A DNA stretch of 40,090 nucleotides, from NCBI GenBank assembly GCA_030615865.1, contig JAUWYK010000006.1, positions 1-40,090 of the forward strand, in the 5' to 3' direction. This stretch comes from Dehalococcoidia bacterium (GTDB taxonomy: Bacteria; Chloroflexota; Dehalococcoidia; Dehalococcoidales; JAUWYK01). Made by a program: the position numbers and the translations under genes. The notes under the pieces were generated by a model that was not told the DNA's origin, did not search any database, and saw only the letters and a list, made by a program, of their open reading frames with translations. This document shows positions 1 to 8,566 of the stretch, piece after piece. How positions within the stretch are numbered: the first letter of the stretch is position 1; the number at the start of each line of letters is the position of its first letter.

Positions 1-420
1 CAACCGTGGAAATTTATAGTAGTGGATGATTGGCAGTTAAAGAATAAGCTATGCGATGCTGCCTTCGGCGGTATATATTTTATTAATTCCTTTTGCAAAA
101 CGGCACCGGTTATAGTTGTCGTCATCTCTGAAAAGTCCAAGTTTATTGCTAGAGTCGGCGGAATGTTCCGAGGCACAAAATACTATCTTATAGATATAGG
201 GATAGCTGTTGAGCATTTTGTACTCGAGGCTGAGGACTTGGGCCTTGGAACTTGCTGGATAGGCTGGTTTAATGAACGGGGAGTAAAATCGGTACTAAAT
301 ATCCCGCAGCATAAAAAGATAGACACCCTGATAGCTTTGGGCTATTACGATAGGGAAAAGCTAGGTCCAGAACATATTAAGGAGCCAATGGATAAAATTG
401 CGTCATTTAATTCCTATTGA
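1..420 (+). CDS. Nitroreductase family protein, 5' end cut by the window
   Basis: The frame is open from base 1 and starts Gln-Pro-Trp-Lys-Phe, which matches the NRQPW(K/R)F region that follows the FMN-binding segment of nitroreductases. A GTG at 22 could be read as a start, but it lies inside this conserved region, so the gene surely begins outside the window. The C-terminal half contains an E-A-x-x-L-G-L-G-T-C-W-I-G segment (about residues 70-82 counting from the GTG), typical of this FMN-dependent NAD(P)H oxidoreductase family. The substrate cannot be told from sequence. A 180-base gap with no recognisable gene separates it from the convergent MFS gene. Confidence 0.85.
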   Translation, partial: QPWKFIVVDDWQLKNKLCDAAFGGIYFINSFCKTAPVIVVVISEKSKFIARVGGMFRGTKYYLIDIGIAVEHFVLEAEDLGLGTCWIGWFNERGVKSVLNIPQHKKIDTLIALGYYDREKLGPEHIKEPMDKIASFNSY

Positions 421-600
421 GTCCTATGATTTTCTCCAGTGAAGTTCACGGAAAAAGAGGGGATAGATGGGTTAGCACGAAAAGGAACGCGATTGCACAT
501 TTTGGCTATTTGTTCATCTTTAGCAGTAAGTAGCGGCTGGAAGAGTAAAGGGGAACGGTATAGCCCACGACGCAGAGTCAAACCTCTATTCGTGGGATAG

Positions 601-1806
601 TCAGTCACGGCTGCCCCACAGCCATATAGAACAGACCAGAGTCACTGCTACCAGGGCAGCAGCAGCGATGGTGAAGCTGGGGTAGAAGCCGAATTGGTCA
701 ATGAGGTAACCCATTACCGGCGTTAGTATACCGCCGCCTTCTATAGCGCTAAAGTAGTAGATACCGAGTATCGTTGAGCGATGGCGCTCTGAGGTGTGGC
801 TGATGATATACGCTTCCGACACCGGCATCCGGACATACAAAATCATACCGATAATAACTAGTAAGGCACCGAAGCCCCATCCATAAGGCATCAGGTTCAG
901 CAGGTAGATGATAGGACCGGAAATGAAACACACCGCCAGTATCACCGGCACCTCCCCCAAACGGTCGGAGAGGTATCCGCCCAGAGGGCTTGCCCAGAGT
1001 CCGGCGGAGAAGACAAGGGCTATAAGGGCCGCAGCTGTCTCCTTGCTAATGCCGAAATGGTCGACCAAGAACAGCGGGATGAAGGATATTGTGGAGAAAA
1101 TCACGGCCTGGGTGAATGTGCTTAGAATGATAAACGATACCAAGCGGCGCAAACGGCCCGGGGTGGGTGGTGCGTCATTATGACTACTGGTTATCCTATG
1201 CTCAGCTTTCTTTGTGACCGCCCGCCGGCCTAGGAGCACATAAAACACAATTCCGAATACAGCAGTAGGGACAGCTAGCCCAATGAATGAACCACGCCAG
1301 CCCCAGGTAGTGGCAATGGCGGCGGCAATGAGCGGGGCCAGGAAGAAGCTGGCGCTGCCGCCAATCATGTGGAATCCCAGTGCCCGGCCTCGGTTCTTCG
1401 GCTCAACCGATGCTGAGATTAGTGGCGGGGATGCTGGGTGATAGCCACCACCCAGTATCCCCATCAACCCCAGGAAGACGATCATCATAATATAGGTTTG
1501 TGAAAGACCAACTAAAAGTCCAGCCAGCGCCACACCGCAGATGCCAATGGTAATCAATATGCGGGGGCCAATACGGTCGGCGAGCCACCCCGCCGGCAAC
1601 TGGCCGATGCCATATGACAAACTGAACGCCGAGATTACCAATCCAGACTGGGTGTAATCAAGGGCAAAGTCGCTGCGGATCATCGGCAAAAGGGGTATCG
1701 GGAGTGCGGTCAGCAGATGATGCCCAAAGTGTGCCAGTACAAAGAGAGGCAGCAATCCTGAAAAAAGCGAGCGAAAGCCGAGTTTCTTGATGGTATTTCC
1801 TTCCAA
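601..1806 (-). CDS. Major facilitator superfamily transporter
   Basis: This 401-residue, strongly hydrophobic protein has about twelve membrane spans in two halves with a polar linker near residues 196-215. A G-W-L-A-D-R-I-G-P-R motif at about residues 72-81 is the classic MFS loop 2-3 signature, and the second half repeats it as G-G-Y-L-S-D-R-L-G. It would move a small solute across the cytoplasmic membrane by proton coupling or facilitated transport; the substrate is unknown. The start used is TTG (Met-Glu-Gly-Asn) with only a weak ribosome binding site, so the first few residues are uncertain. It stands alone, with 212 unremarkable bases upstream. Confidence 0.85.
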   Translation of the reverse strand: MEGNTIKKLGFRSLFSGLLPLFVLAHFGHHLLTALPIPLLPMIRSDFALDYTQSGLVISAFSLSYGIGQLPAGWLADRIGPRILITIGICGVALAGLLVGLSQTYIMMIVFLGLMGILGGGYHPASPPLISASVEPKNRGRALGFHMIGGSASFFLAPLIAAAIATTWGWRGSFIGLAVPTAVFGIVFYVLLGRRAVTKKAEHRITSSHNDAPPTPGRLRRLVSFIILSTFTQAVIFSTISFIPLFLVDHFGISKETAAALIALVFSAGLWASPLGGYLSDRLGEVPVILAVCFISGPIIYLLNLMPYGWGFGALLVIIGMILYVRMPVSEAYIISHTSERHRSTILGIYYFSAIEGGGILTPVMGYLIDQFGFYPSFTIAAAALVAVTLVCSIWLWGSRD

Positions 1807-2018
1807 TGTGACTTTGTAGGCCTCAACACAAATGCAAGTGTTACCTGTACTACCAAGGACTTCTCACTGTTCTCTTGATCTGGACAGCTAGTTAAGCTGC
1901 ACGTCCCCGCATTTGGTCACTTGCTTAGACTAAGATTATAAAGCCTTCTATTCTGAATGACAAATAGGTGACGAAATGACGAAATGTGCAATTTGTATTC
2001 GAGCCTTTGTCGCGCTGA

Positions 2019-2606
2019 TTATTCAGTCGGGGATTCTTTTACCAGCTTTTGCCCGGCAAGGAAGGCCTGTTTTAGGGCGTCAGGGTGTTTGGTTATAGCC
2101 CCTTTCTCGTCTATCCCGGGGAATAGCAGTTCTCCAGCATAGGTAATATCCAGAACTTTGAACAGGCTCTTTACTGTAACCAGCGCCGGCTCAAACAGAT
2201 TGGCTACCCTTCTGCCACCAACAGAGATGAATAACCCCTTCTTTTTTCCTGGCTCACTGCCCAACGGCGGTTGTTTAAGTACATATTTTCGTGCCCACAG
2301 TGACTGGCAGCGGTCAATCATAGCCTTTGCCTGAGCGGTTACAGTCATAAATTGGATGGGGGAGGCGAGAACTATCCGGTCTGCCTTCATCAGCTCATCA
2401 TAAACCATCTGCATATCATCCTCCACCTTACACCTACCTGTCTCCAGACAAGCATCACAGTGCTGGCAGGGGGCAATCTTGAGGTCGTTAAGGATAATAA
2501 TTTTGACCTCAGCCCCTCTGCTGGCGGCACCTTTCATAACTTCAGCCAGCAGCAGGTCAGTGTTACCACCCCGCCGCGGACTACCGGCAATGCCAAGAAC
2601 CCTCAA
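2019..2606 (-). CDS. Iron-sulfur flavoprotein / NADPH-dependent FMN reductase family
   Basis: This 195-residue flavodoxin-fold protein has the FMN phosphate-binding loop G-S-P-R-R-G-G-N-T at residues 8-16. A compact cysteine cluster C-x2-C-x2-C-x5-C starts near residue 47, the pattern of Isf-type iron-sulfur flavoproteins that carry FMN and a 4Fe-4S cluster. Such proteins move electrons in anaerobes, but the partner is unknown. Translation starts at TTG and overlaps the ybeY stop codon by four bases (TTGA), so the two genes are translationally coupled. A second protein with the same cysteine spacing lies at 33558-34121. Confidence 0.85.
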   Translation of the reverse strand: MRVLGIAGSPRRGGNTDLLLAEVMKGAASRGAEVKIIILNDLKIAPCQHCDACLETGRCKVEDDMQMVYDELMKADRIVLASPIQFMTVTAQAKAMIDRCQSLWARKYVLKQPPLGSEPGKKKGLFISVGGRRVANLFEPALVTVKSLFKVLDITYAGELLFPGIDEKGAITKHPDALKQAFLAGQKLVKESPTE

Positions 2607-3076
2607 CTTAGTCCCCGTTCAATATAGCTCAGAATTTCTGCCTCTCTAGCCGACATGAGGCGCCTCCGCTCAGGCTTATCATGCTCATAGCCCAGAAGGT
2701 GAAGCACGCCATGAATAATGAGAATGGCGAGCTCCCTTTTTACTGAGTGCTGGTGCTCCTTCGCCTGTGTAATCGCTTGAGGATAGGAGATAATCACTTC
2801 ACCAAGGTGAAGCACGCCGTCAGGGGGTTGAACAAAAGGGGGAAAGTCTGCCCCAATTTCTTCCGTGGCAGAAAAGGCGAGCACATCGGTGGGCTCATCC
2901 TTCCCCCGGTAGCTTCGATTTAGTTCCTGCACCCCTTCCTGGCTGGCAATAACCAGACCCAGCTCCACACTAGAGCCAGCCCCCTGGGCGACAAGAACTT
3001 GCTCAGCTACGCTTTGAAGCCAGCTCACCTCAGGACATTCCTCAAGGTCTTCATCAATTAAAACATTGATTTCCAT
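2603..3076 (-). CDS. ybeY: Endoribonuclease YbeY, 16S rRNA maturation and ribosome quality control
   Basis: The protein ends with the zinc-binding motif H-G-V-L-H-L-L-G-Y-E-H, in which three histidines hold the catalytic metal, and has the family's L-N-x-x-Y-R-x-x-D-x-x-T-D-V-L-A-F motif. I start it at ATG 3076 (Met-Glu-Ile-Asn-Val), giving 157 residues, the usual length. The frame stays open a further 60 codons upstream, but that stretch runs through the GC-rich hairpin repeat at 3170-3242 and has no family similarity, so I do not count it. YbeY acts in the cytoplasm on 16S rRNA 3' end processing. The downstream flavoprotein gene overlaps its stop. Confidence 0.92.
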   Translation of the reverse strand: MEINVLIDEDLEECPEVSWLQSVAEQVLVAQGAGSSVELGLVIASQEGVQELNRSYRGKDEPTDVLAFSATEEIGADFPPFVQPPDGVLHLGEVIISYPQAITQAKEHQHSVKRELAILIIHGVLHLLGYEHDKPERRRLMSAREAEILSYIERGLS

Positions 3077-3169
3077 ATTCGTTATGTGCCACGCCATCAT
3101 AGCACAGCCAAGTAAAGCCATCAAACAAAGGAGAGTTTTCAGCCTCGTCCTGTAAGTGGTGTAGTAAAA

Positions 3170-3242
3170 GAGGTTGTTTAGCAATGTTCTTCCCACCCTC
3201 CCACCCTTGAGGCTGGTGAGCAAAGCCCCTAAGGGAGGGTGG
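3170..3242. repeat. GC-rich intergenic hairpin repeat, copy 1
   Basis: It contains GAGGTTGTTTAGCAA at 3170-3184. Next comes a perfect 10-base inverted repeat, CCACCCTCCC at 3193-3202 and GGGAGGGTGG at 3233-3242. The 15-base word recurs in reverse orientation at 13087-13101, next to a similar CCCACCCTC inverted repeat, so this is a dispersed family rather than chance. Confidence 0.6.
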
Positions 3243-3292
3243 CTGGGAGCAACCAAGTTAGTAAAACAATCTCGTAATAAAAGGGGTGAGGT

Positions 3293-3321
3293 TTGAGCAA
3301 AATAAAGGGTTGTGATATAGT
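3293..3321 (+). promoter_or_regulatory. Putative sigma70-type promoter of tRNA-Ser
   Basis: TTGAGC at 3293-3298 and TATAGT at 3316-3321 are separated by exactly 17 bases. The tRNA begins 35 bases after the -10 box. Read by eye and untested. Confidence 0.5.
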
Positions 3322-3355
3322 AAAAATATAAAGATTATTAGTTCCCTAGGCTAGT

Positions 3356-3447
3356 GGAGGGATCGCATAGAGGCCTAGTGCGGGCGCCTGCTAAGCGCTT
3401 ACCCTGAGAAATTGGGGTCGTGGGTTCGAATCCCACTCCCTCCGCCA
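3356..3447 (+). tRNA. tRNA-Ser (anticodon GCT)
   Basis: The 7-bp acceptor stem GGAGGGA pairs with TCCCTCC. The anticodon stem carries the loop CTGCTAA, giving anticodon GCT. A long variable arm (CCC...GGG stem) marks a class II tRNA, and the T arm is GTGGG-TTCGAAT-CCCAC. Discriminator G is followed by an encoded CCA at 3445-3447. It reads AGC and AGT serine codons. It lies 63 bases upstream of miaB. Confidence 0.95.
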
Positions 3448-3510
3448 TGTAAGGAAACGTGCCCCTTGATAAGGGGGTTATATTTTTAATACAACCAAGA
3501 GTAAGAGACG

Positions 3511-4758
3511 ATGCCTCAATATTATATCTGGACAATAGGTTGCCAAATGAATAAGGCGGAATCGGAGCGACTCGGCAGTTACCTTGGGCAACTGGGCTAC
3601 CAGCCTACAGCTACCGCCGAGGCAGCTGATTTAATCGTGCTTAATAGCTGCGTGGTGCGCCAGCATGCTGAGAACCGTGTCATCAATAAGCTCCATGCCC
3701 TTAAGCCACTAAAAAAGTCACGCCCTGACCTAACCCTTGCCGTAACCGGTTGTCTGGTTAACGCCAAGGTTGAGAAGCTTAGGGAAAGCTTTCCCCATGT
3801 TGACTACTTTTTTAAGCCTGGAGACTATCCTCAGTGGCTAGAAAAAGCTGACCAGCGTCCAGTATTACCTCAGCACCCTTTGCCAAGCACCTTCGTTCCT
3901 ATCATTCAAGGCTGTGATAACTTCTGCTCCTACTGCATTGTCCCCCACCGCCGTGGTCGGGAAATGAGCCGCCCGGTTGAAGAGATAGTCGGTGAGGTAA
4001 GAGAGCTGGTGCATCGTGGAGCAAAAGAGGTCGTCTTGCTGGGGCAAAATGTGGACTCATACGGGCATGACCTGCTTGACAAACCAGACCTAGCCGATTT
4101 GCTCAATGAGTTAAATACTATAGACGGATTAGCTCGCATCCGCTTCCTGACCAGCCATCCCCAGGACATGAGCAACAGGCTCATTGAGGCGGTAGCCTAT
4201 CTGGATAAGGTCTGCGAGGAGATAAGCCTCCCCGTTCAGTCAGGCAGCAATGATATTCTAAAAGCAATGAGGCGAGACTACACGGTCGAGCACTACCGCC
4301 AGCTTATCAGGCAAATACGGAGTAAAATACCCGGGGTAGCCCTGAGCACTGATGTCATTGTCGGCTTTCCCTCAGAAAGCCCTCGTCAGTTCCAGCAAAC
4401 TGTCGACTTGCTCTCTGAGCTAAGGTTTGATACAGTCCACGTAGCTGCCTATTCACCAAGACCGGGAACTATTGCCGCCAAGAAATTTGAGGATAATATA
4501 CCACCGGATGAGAAAAGGAGGCGACGGAATAAGGTTGAGCAACTCCAGGAGAAAATTGCTACCGAAACTAATGCTCAACTATTAGATAAGATGGTTGAAG
4601 TTCTGGTAGAGGGGAGGAAAAAGGGGAAGTGGCAAGGTCGCACCAGAACTGGTAAACTGGTATTCTTCAATAGCAACAGTGATTGCCGGGGGCAACTGGT
4701 GAAAATCAGGATTGAGAAAACAAGTCCCTGGTCACTACAGGGAAGGGTTGAATCTTAA
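3511..4758 (+). CDS. miaB: tRNA-2-methylthio-N6-dimethylallyladenosine synthase MiaB
   Basis: This radical SAM methylthiotransferase adds the ms2 group to i6A37 of tRNAs reading UNN codons. The N-terminal domain has the three cysteines of the auxiliary cluster (W-T-I-G-C near residue 11, N-S-C-V-V near 47, V-T-G-C-L near 81). The radical SAM motif [12 protein letters not shown] with R-G-R-E follows at about residues 134-150, and a C-terminal TRAM domain ([12 protein letters not shown]) starts near residue 370. At 415 residues it is slightly short for MiaB but complete. It leads the run miaB-yajC-nadABC, with yajC 15 bases downstream. A related methylthiotransferase such as MtaB is the main alternative. 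Confidence 0.88.
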   Translation: MPQYYIWTIGCQMNKAESERLGSYLGQLGYQPTATAEAADLIVLNSCVVRQHAENRVINKLHALKPLKKSRPDLTLAVTGCLVNAKVEKLRESFPHVDYFFKPGDYPQWLEKADQRPVLPQHPLPSTFVPIIQGCDNFCSYCIVPHRRGREMSRPVEEIVGEVRELVHRGAKEVVLLGQNVDSYGHDLLDKPDLADLLNELNTIDGLARIRFLTSHPQDMSNRLIEAVAYLDKVCEEISLPVQSGSNDILKAMRRDYTVEHYRQLIRQIRSKIPGVALSTDVIVGFPSESPRQFQQTVDLLSELRFDTVHVAAYSPRPGTIAAKKFEDNIPPDEKRRRRNKVEQLQEKIATETNAQLLDKMVEVLVEGRKKGKWQGRTRTGKLVFFNSNSDCRGQLVKIRIEKTSPWSLQGRVES

Positions 4759-4773
4759 AATAAGGAGGAAAAA

Positions 4774-5136
4774 GTGGGAAAAAATAAAGTGCTAAATTTG
4801 GGATTGATAGTGGGATTGCTTATTACCTTAGTTTTTGTGGGGGGCTGTTATGCTCCAGAGGGGGGCGAAGAAGGCACAAGCATAGCTCCGATGATTATCT
4901 TCCTGGTTCTAATCTTTGGGATGTTTTATTTGCTTATGATTAGACCACAGCGCAAGAGGCAGAAGGAACACCAAGAACTGATGCAAGAACTAAAACGGGG
5001 CGATAGGATAATTACCGCCGGTGGCATCTATGGAGTAATTGAAAGCGTCAGTGAGGATAGTGTAATCATAAAAATAGAATCGGGGATGACAATTAGGGTA
5101 GCTAGGGGTAGTATCGCCGGCAAACGAGAGAAATAG
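4774..5136 (+). CDS. yajC: Sec translocon accessory subunit YajC
   Basis: The GTG start follows an excellent SD sequence (AAGGAGG) seven bases upstream. A single membrane segment lies at about residues 40-57, followed by the family motif M-I-R-P-Q-R-K-R-x-K-E-H and the conserved G-D-x-I-I-T-A-G-G-I-Y-G segment. YajC associates with SecDF at the membrane. Unusually, the protein begins with a second hydrophobic stretch (residues 8-24) ending in V-G-G-C, which resembles a lipoprotein signal, so Cys25 could be lipidated. At 120 residues it is somewhat longer than usual for that reason. No secD or secF follows; the next gene is nadA. Confidence 0.9.
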   Translation: MGKNKVLNLGLIVGLLITLVFVGGCYAPEGGEEGTSIAPMIIFLVLIFGMFYLLMIRPQRKRQKEHQELMQELKRGDRIITAGGIYGVIESVSEDSVIIKIESGMTIRVARGSIAGKREK

Positions 5137-5163
5137 GGACTGTTTATCAACTCACCCCCTGCG

Positions 5164-5186
5164 CTCCCCCCCAAAAGGGAGGGGAG
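5164..5186 (+). promoter_or_regulatory. Hairpin that could mask the nadA ribosome binding site
   Basis: CTCCCC at 5164-5169 is perfectly complementary to GGGGAG at 5181-5186, with an 11-base A-rich loop. The right arm overlaps the nadA SD (GGAGG at 5183-5187, nine bases before the GTG). The surrounding C-rich text resembles the other GC-rich intergenic repeats of the window, so the pairing may be a by-product of a repeat rather than a control element. Confidence 0.4.
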
Positions 5187-5196
5187 GATTACTAAT

Positions 5197-6138
5197 GTGA
5201 GCGACTTTAATCAACTCAAAGAAAAGATAGCCAGGCTAAAAGAGGAGCTGAAGGCGGTTATTGTTGCCCACAACTATCAGCGGCCTGAGGTTCAGGATAT
5301 AGCTGACTTTGTCGGCGACTCCCTGGAGCTATCACGCCAGTGCACCGAGGTAGATGCCGAGACAATAGTCTTCTGTGGCGTCCGCTTTATGGCCGAAACG
5401 GCAGCTATCGTCAACCCGGAACGCACCGTCTTGCTATCAGAAGGTAGTGCTGGCTGCCCGCTGGCAGATATGATTAGCATTGATGAACTGAGAGAGTGGA
5501 AGCAAAGATACCCCAGGGCATCGGTTGTCTGCTACGTAAATTCATCAGCCGAAATTAAAGCCGAAAGTGATGTTTGCTGCACTTCGGCTAACGGGGCTGA
5601 GATAGTAGACTCAGTACCCAGCGACGATATAATCTTTGTGCCTGACCAGAACCTGGGCGCTTACACCTCTATAAAGACCAAAAGGAGGTTAATCCTTTAC
5701 CCTGGCTTCTGCTACGTCCACCACCGTATTAAGCCGGAGCAGGTTAAACTGGCAAAAAAGCTCCACCCCGAGGCACAGGTAATCGTCCATCCTGAATGCC
5801 GACCCGAGGTGATTGAGCTGGCTGAGGCTGCCCTTAGCACCTCGCAGATGCTTCGCTACATTAAGGCAAGCCCCCATAAAAGCTTTATTATCGGTACTGA
5901 GGAAGGACTGCTTCACCGCTTACGCCAGGAGAATCCAGATAAATTCTTCTACTTAATCTCAAACAGTCAAATCTGCACCGATATGAAGAAAACGACCCTG
6001 GAAACAGTGGCGCGAACGATGGAGCTAAGGCAGAATATAGTAACTGTAGCCGAAGAGGTAAGGATAAAAGCAAAACAAGCTGTTGACCGGATGCTGGCTG
6101 TTAGCTATGAAGCTAAAGCCGCCGAGGTAAGCCAATGA
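5197..6138 (+). CDS. nadA: Quinolinate synthase A
   Basis: NadA condenses iminoaspartate with dihydroxyacetone phosphate to make quinolinate, using a 4Fe-4S cluster. The protein has the N-terminal A-H-N-Y-Q-x-P-E-V-Q-D-I-A-D motif and D-S-L-E-L-S-R. Candidate cluster cysteines lie in the F-C-G-V-x-F-M-A-E, D-V-C-C-T-S-A-N and H-P-E-C-R-P-E segments. Its 313 residues suit the family. The GTG start sits behind a G-rich SD, and its stop overlaps the nadB start (ATGA). With nadB and nadC it forms a compact operon for de novo NAD synthesis from aspartate. Confidence 0.96.
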   Translation: MSDFNQLKEKIARLKEELKAVIVAHNYQRPEVQDIADFVGDSLELSRQCTEVDAETIVFCGVRFMAETAAIVNPERTVLLSEGSAGCPLADMISIDELREWKQRYPRASVVCYVNSSAEIKAESDVCCTSANGAEIVDSVPSDDIIFVPDQNLGAYTSIKTKRRLILYPGFCYVHHRIKPEQVKLAKKLHPEAQVIVHPECRPEVIELAEAALSTSQMLRYIKASPHKSFIIGTEEGLLHRLRQENPDKFFYLISNSQICTDMKKTTLETVARTMELRQNIVTVAEEVRIKAKQAVDRMLAVSYEAKAAEVSQ

Positions 6139-7682
6139 GTTATTATGACTACATAATAATTGGCAGTGGCATTGCCGGGCTTTATACCGCCCTGCTAGCC
6201 AAAGAGCAGGGGAGTGTCCTCATTCTAACTAAGGGCAGCATTGACGACTGCAATACCAAGTATGCCCAAGGAGGTATTGCTGCCGCCATAAGCAAGAATG
6301 ATTCCCCTGAGCTTCACTTCAAGGATACTATAGCCGCTGGAGACGGCTTGTGTGATGAAGAGGCAGTGCTCATCTTAGTCAATGAAGCCCCGGCTCGCAT
6401 CACTGACCTTGTCAAACTGGGCGTACCCTTTGACACCCTTGATGGACAGATTGCCCTGGCTATGGAGGCGGCTCACAGTATACCCCGCATCCTGCACGCC
6501 GGGGGTGATGCCACCGGCGAACATATTGAACTCACCCTAAGTAATAAGGTGCGTGACTCCAGGATTCAGGTACTTGAAGACTGCCTGGCTACAGAGATTG
6601 TGATAGAAAAGGGGAGGGTTACCGGAATAAAAGCCCTTGATTGCCGCACCGGCTCTATTGAGGAATTTGAGTGCCACTTTCTGATTCTGGCTACCGGTGG
6701 CGCCGGGCAACTATTCAAGCTCAATACTAACTCTGATATAGCTACTGGTGACGGCATAGCCTTAGCCTTTAACGCCGGGGCAGAGATTGTTGACATGGAG
6801 TTTTTCCAGTTCCACCCTACCGCCCTACGCCTGCCCGGGGTAACCCCATTTCTTATATCTGAAGCAGTCAGGGGTGAGGGAGGAGTGCTGCGCAATGTAG
6901 AAGGCTACCGCTTCATGCCTGACTACGCACCACAGAGTGACCTGGCACCACGAGACATAGTGGCTCGTAGCATAGTGTACGAGATGGGAAAAACAGGCTC
7001 AGATAGGGTCTTCATTGACATCACCCACCTGCCACCCCGCACTATTACCACGCGTTTTCCCCATATCTACCGCTTCTGCCTGGATCACGGTCTAGATATT
7101 ACCAAAGGTCTGATACCAGTAGCACCGGCGGCTCATTACATGATGGGAGGTATAAAGACCAATAACTGGGGGGAGACCAATATAGCTGGATTATTCGCCG
7201 CTGGTGAAACCGCCTGCACTGGGGTCCACGGGGCAAACCGGCTAGCCTCAAACTCAATGATTGAAGTGCTCGCCTTTGGCAAAAGAATTATGGAAAGAAC
7301 CAGAAAGAAAGCTAAGACAAGGGCACCAATTACCGACAAAGGTGTAGAGGTTCACCACTCACTGAGCCAGAGGCAAGTTCCCAAGGCAGCTCCTGCACCC
7401 AGCCTCTCTGCTTTACAACAGCTCCACTGGGATAAAGTAGGCATTATACGCAACAAAGAAAGCCTAACCGAGGCAGCAAATATTCTAGCTGCCTGGCAAA
7501 AGTCCTTACCCCAGCCTACAGACCGCCCTTCCTACGAGCTAAATAACCTGGTATTGACCGGTCGTTTAGTAACCGAGGCAGCCCTGCTCAGAGAAGAAAG
7601 CCGTGGCGCTCATTTCCGCTCCGATTTCCCCCAAAGCTTATCCCAATGGCAACACCACATCGTATTCACATCAAAATGGTGA
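6135..7682 (+). CDS. nadB: L-aspartate oxidase
   Basis: NadB is a flavoenzyme that oxidises aspartate to iminoaspartate, the substrate of NadA. The FAD-binding Rossmann motif I-I-G-S-G-I-A-G-L-Y is at residues 8-17. The active-site region H-F-K-D-T...G-D-G-L-C, the E-x-x-Q-F-H-P-T-A motif and the C-terminal H-G-A-N-R-L-A-S-N-S motif are all present. Its length of 515 residues is normal. In anaerobes the electron acceptor is usually fumarate rather than oxygen, which is known for the family and not visible here. It overlaps nadA by four bases and nadC starts six bases after its stop. Confidence 0.96.
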   Translation: MSYYDYIIIGSGIAGLYTALLAKEQGSVLILTKGSIDDCNTKYAQGGIAAAISKNDSPELHFKDTIAAGDGLCDEEAVLILVNEAPARITDLVKLGVPFDTLDGQIALAMEAAHSIPRILHAGGDATGEHIELTLSNKVRDSRIQVLEDCLATEIVIEKGRVTGIKALDCRTGSIEEFECHFLILATGGAGQLFKLNTNSDIATGDGIALAFNAGAEIVDMEFFQFHPTALRLPGVTPFLISEAVRGEGGVLRNVEGYRFMPDYAPQSDLAPRDIVARSIVYEMGKTGSDRVFIDITHLPPRTITTRFPHIYRFCLDHGLDITKGLIPVAPAAHYMMGGIKTNNWGETNIAGLFAAGETACTGVHGANRLASNSMIEVLAFGKRIMERTRKKAKTRAPITDKGVEVHHSLSQRQVPKAAPAPSLSALQQLHWDKVGIIRNKESLTEAANILAAWQKSLPQPTDRPSYELNNLVLTGRLVTEAALLREESRGAHFRSDFPQSLSQWQHHIVFTSKW

Positions 7683-7687
7683 GGTAG

Positions 7688-8566
7688 GTGAATAAACTCC
7701 AACTATCTGAAGAACAGGTTGATAACATTATAGACCTCGCCCTGGCTGAGGATGTAAGCCACGGTGACGTTACCAGTGAGGCGCTAATACCACCTGAACT
7801 CCAGGGTAAGGCATCCATACTGGCTAAGGCAAAGGGAATAGTGGCCGGTGGCGAAATAGCCAAGAGGGTGTTTCTCAAGGTTGACCCATCACTTAAGGTT
7901 GAAGTGCTTATTCAAGATAGTGCCAAGGTTAAACCCGGAGATACCATCGCCACCATTTCCGGCACAGTAGTCAGCATACTCAAAGCAGAGCGGGTAGCTC
8001 TCAACTTCCTACAGCGGCTCAGTGGCATTGCTACACACACCGCCCAATATGTAGCCGAAACCCGTGGAGTTGATGTTATTATCACCGATACCCGCAAAAC
8101 TACTCCCGGGCTCAGGCTACTGGAAAAGTATGCCGTGCGCGTAGGTGGCGGGCAAAACCACCGTTTTCACCTAGGTGATGGCATCCTGATTAAGGATAAC
8201 CATCTAGCGGCGTTGCGCGCCCTGGGCATGAGCCTAAGGGATATTATAGCTAAGGCTAAACAGAATGCCCCCAAGGGGTTAACGGTTGAGGTAGAGGTCA
8301 ACACTGCCGAGGAAGCCGTGGATGCAGTAGAGGGCGGGGCGGATATAATCATGCTAGATAATATGAACCCCGATGAAATGCGCCGTGTAGTAAGCCTACT
8401 CCCAAGTCAGGTTAAGACTGAAGCCTCGGGAGGAATTACCTTAGCCAATGTTCGAGCTGCTGCCGAAAGTGGAGTAAACATTATCTCCGTCGGAGCCCTT
8501 ACTCACTCGTCAAAAGCCATTGATATCAGCCTTGAGCTTGAGCTGCAGACCCTCAAGTTCTTTTAG
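7688..8566 (+). CDS. nadC: Nicotinate-nucleotide pyrophosphorylase (quinolinate phosphoribosyltransferase)
   Basis: NadC converts quinolinate and PRPP to nicotinate mononucleotide, closing the nadABC block; NadD at 34132 would take the next step. The signature T-R-K-T-T-P-G-L-R-x-L-E-K-Y-A-V-x-x-G-G-G-x-x-H-R is present near residue 137, followed by D-G-I-L-I-K-D-N-H and E-V-E-V-N-T. The C-terminal E-A-S-G-G-I-T motif is typical. It starts at GTG with GAGG immediately upstream. The last four bases overlap the end of the convergent methyltransferase gene. Confidence 0.96.
   Translation: MNKLQLSEEQVDNIIDLALAEDVSHGDVTSEALIPPELQGKASILAKAKGIVAGGEIAKRVFLKVDPSLKVEVLIQDSAKVKPGDTIATISGTVVSILKAERVALNFLQRLSGIATHTAQYVAETRGVDVIITDTRKTTPGLRLLEKYAVRVGGGQNHRFHLGDGILIKDNHLAALRALGMSLRDIIAKAKQNAPKGLTVEVEVNTAEEAVDAVEGGADIIMLDNMNPDEMRRVVSLLPSQVKTEASGGITLANVRAAAESGVNIISVGALTHSSKAIDISLELELQTLKFF

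Noticed and set aside
1807..2018. Possible RNA or regulatory element before the MFS gene
   Set aside because: Only a short GACGAAAT doublet is visible; no stable hairpin, promoter pair or known RNA motif.
3077..3256. A 60-residue N-terminal extension of YbeY
   Set aside because: It is encoded by a GC-rich hairpin repeat, has no family counterpart, and the ATG at 3076 gives the usual protein length.
3338..3535. Minus-strand open frame over the tRNA-Ser region
   Set aside because: It is the antisense of the tRNA; its G-F-E-P-T-T-P stretch is the familiar false translation of a T arm.
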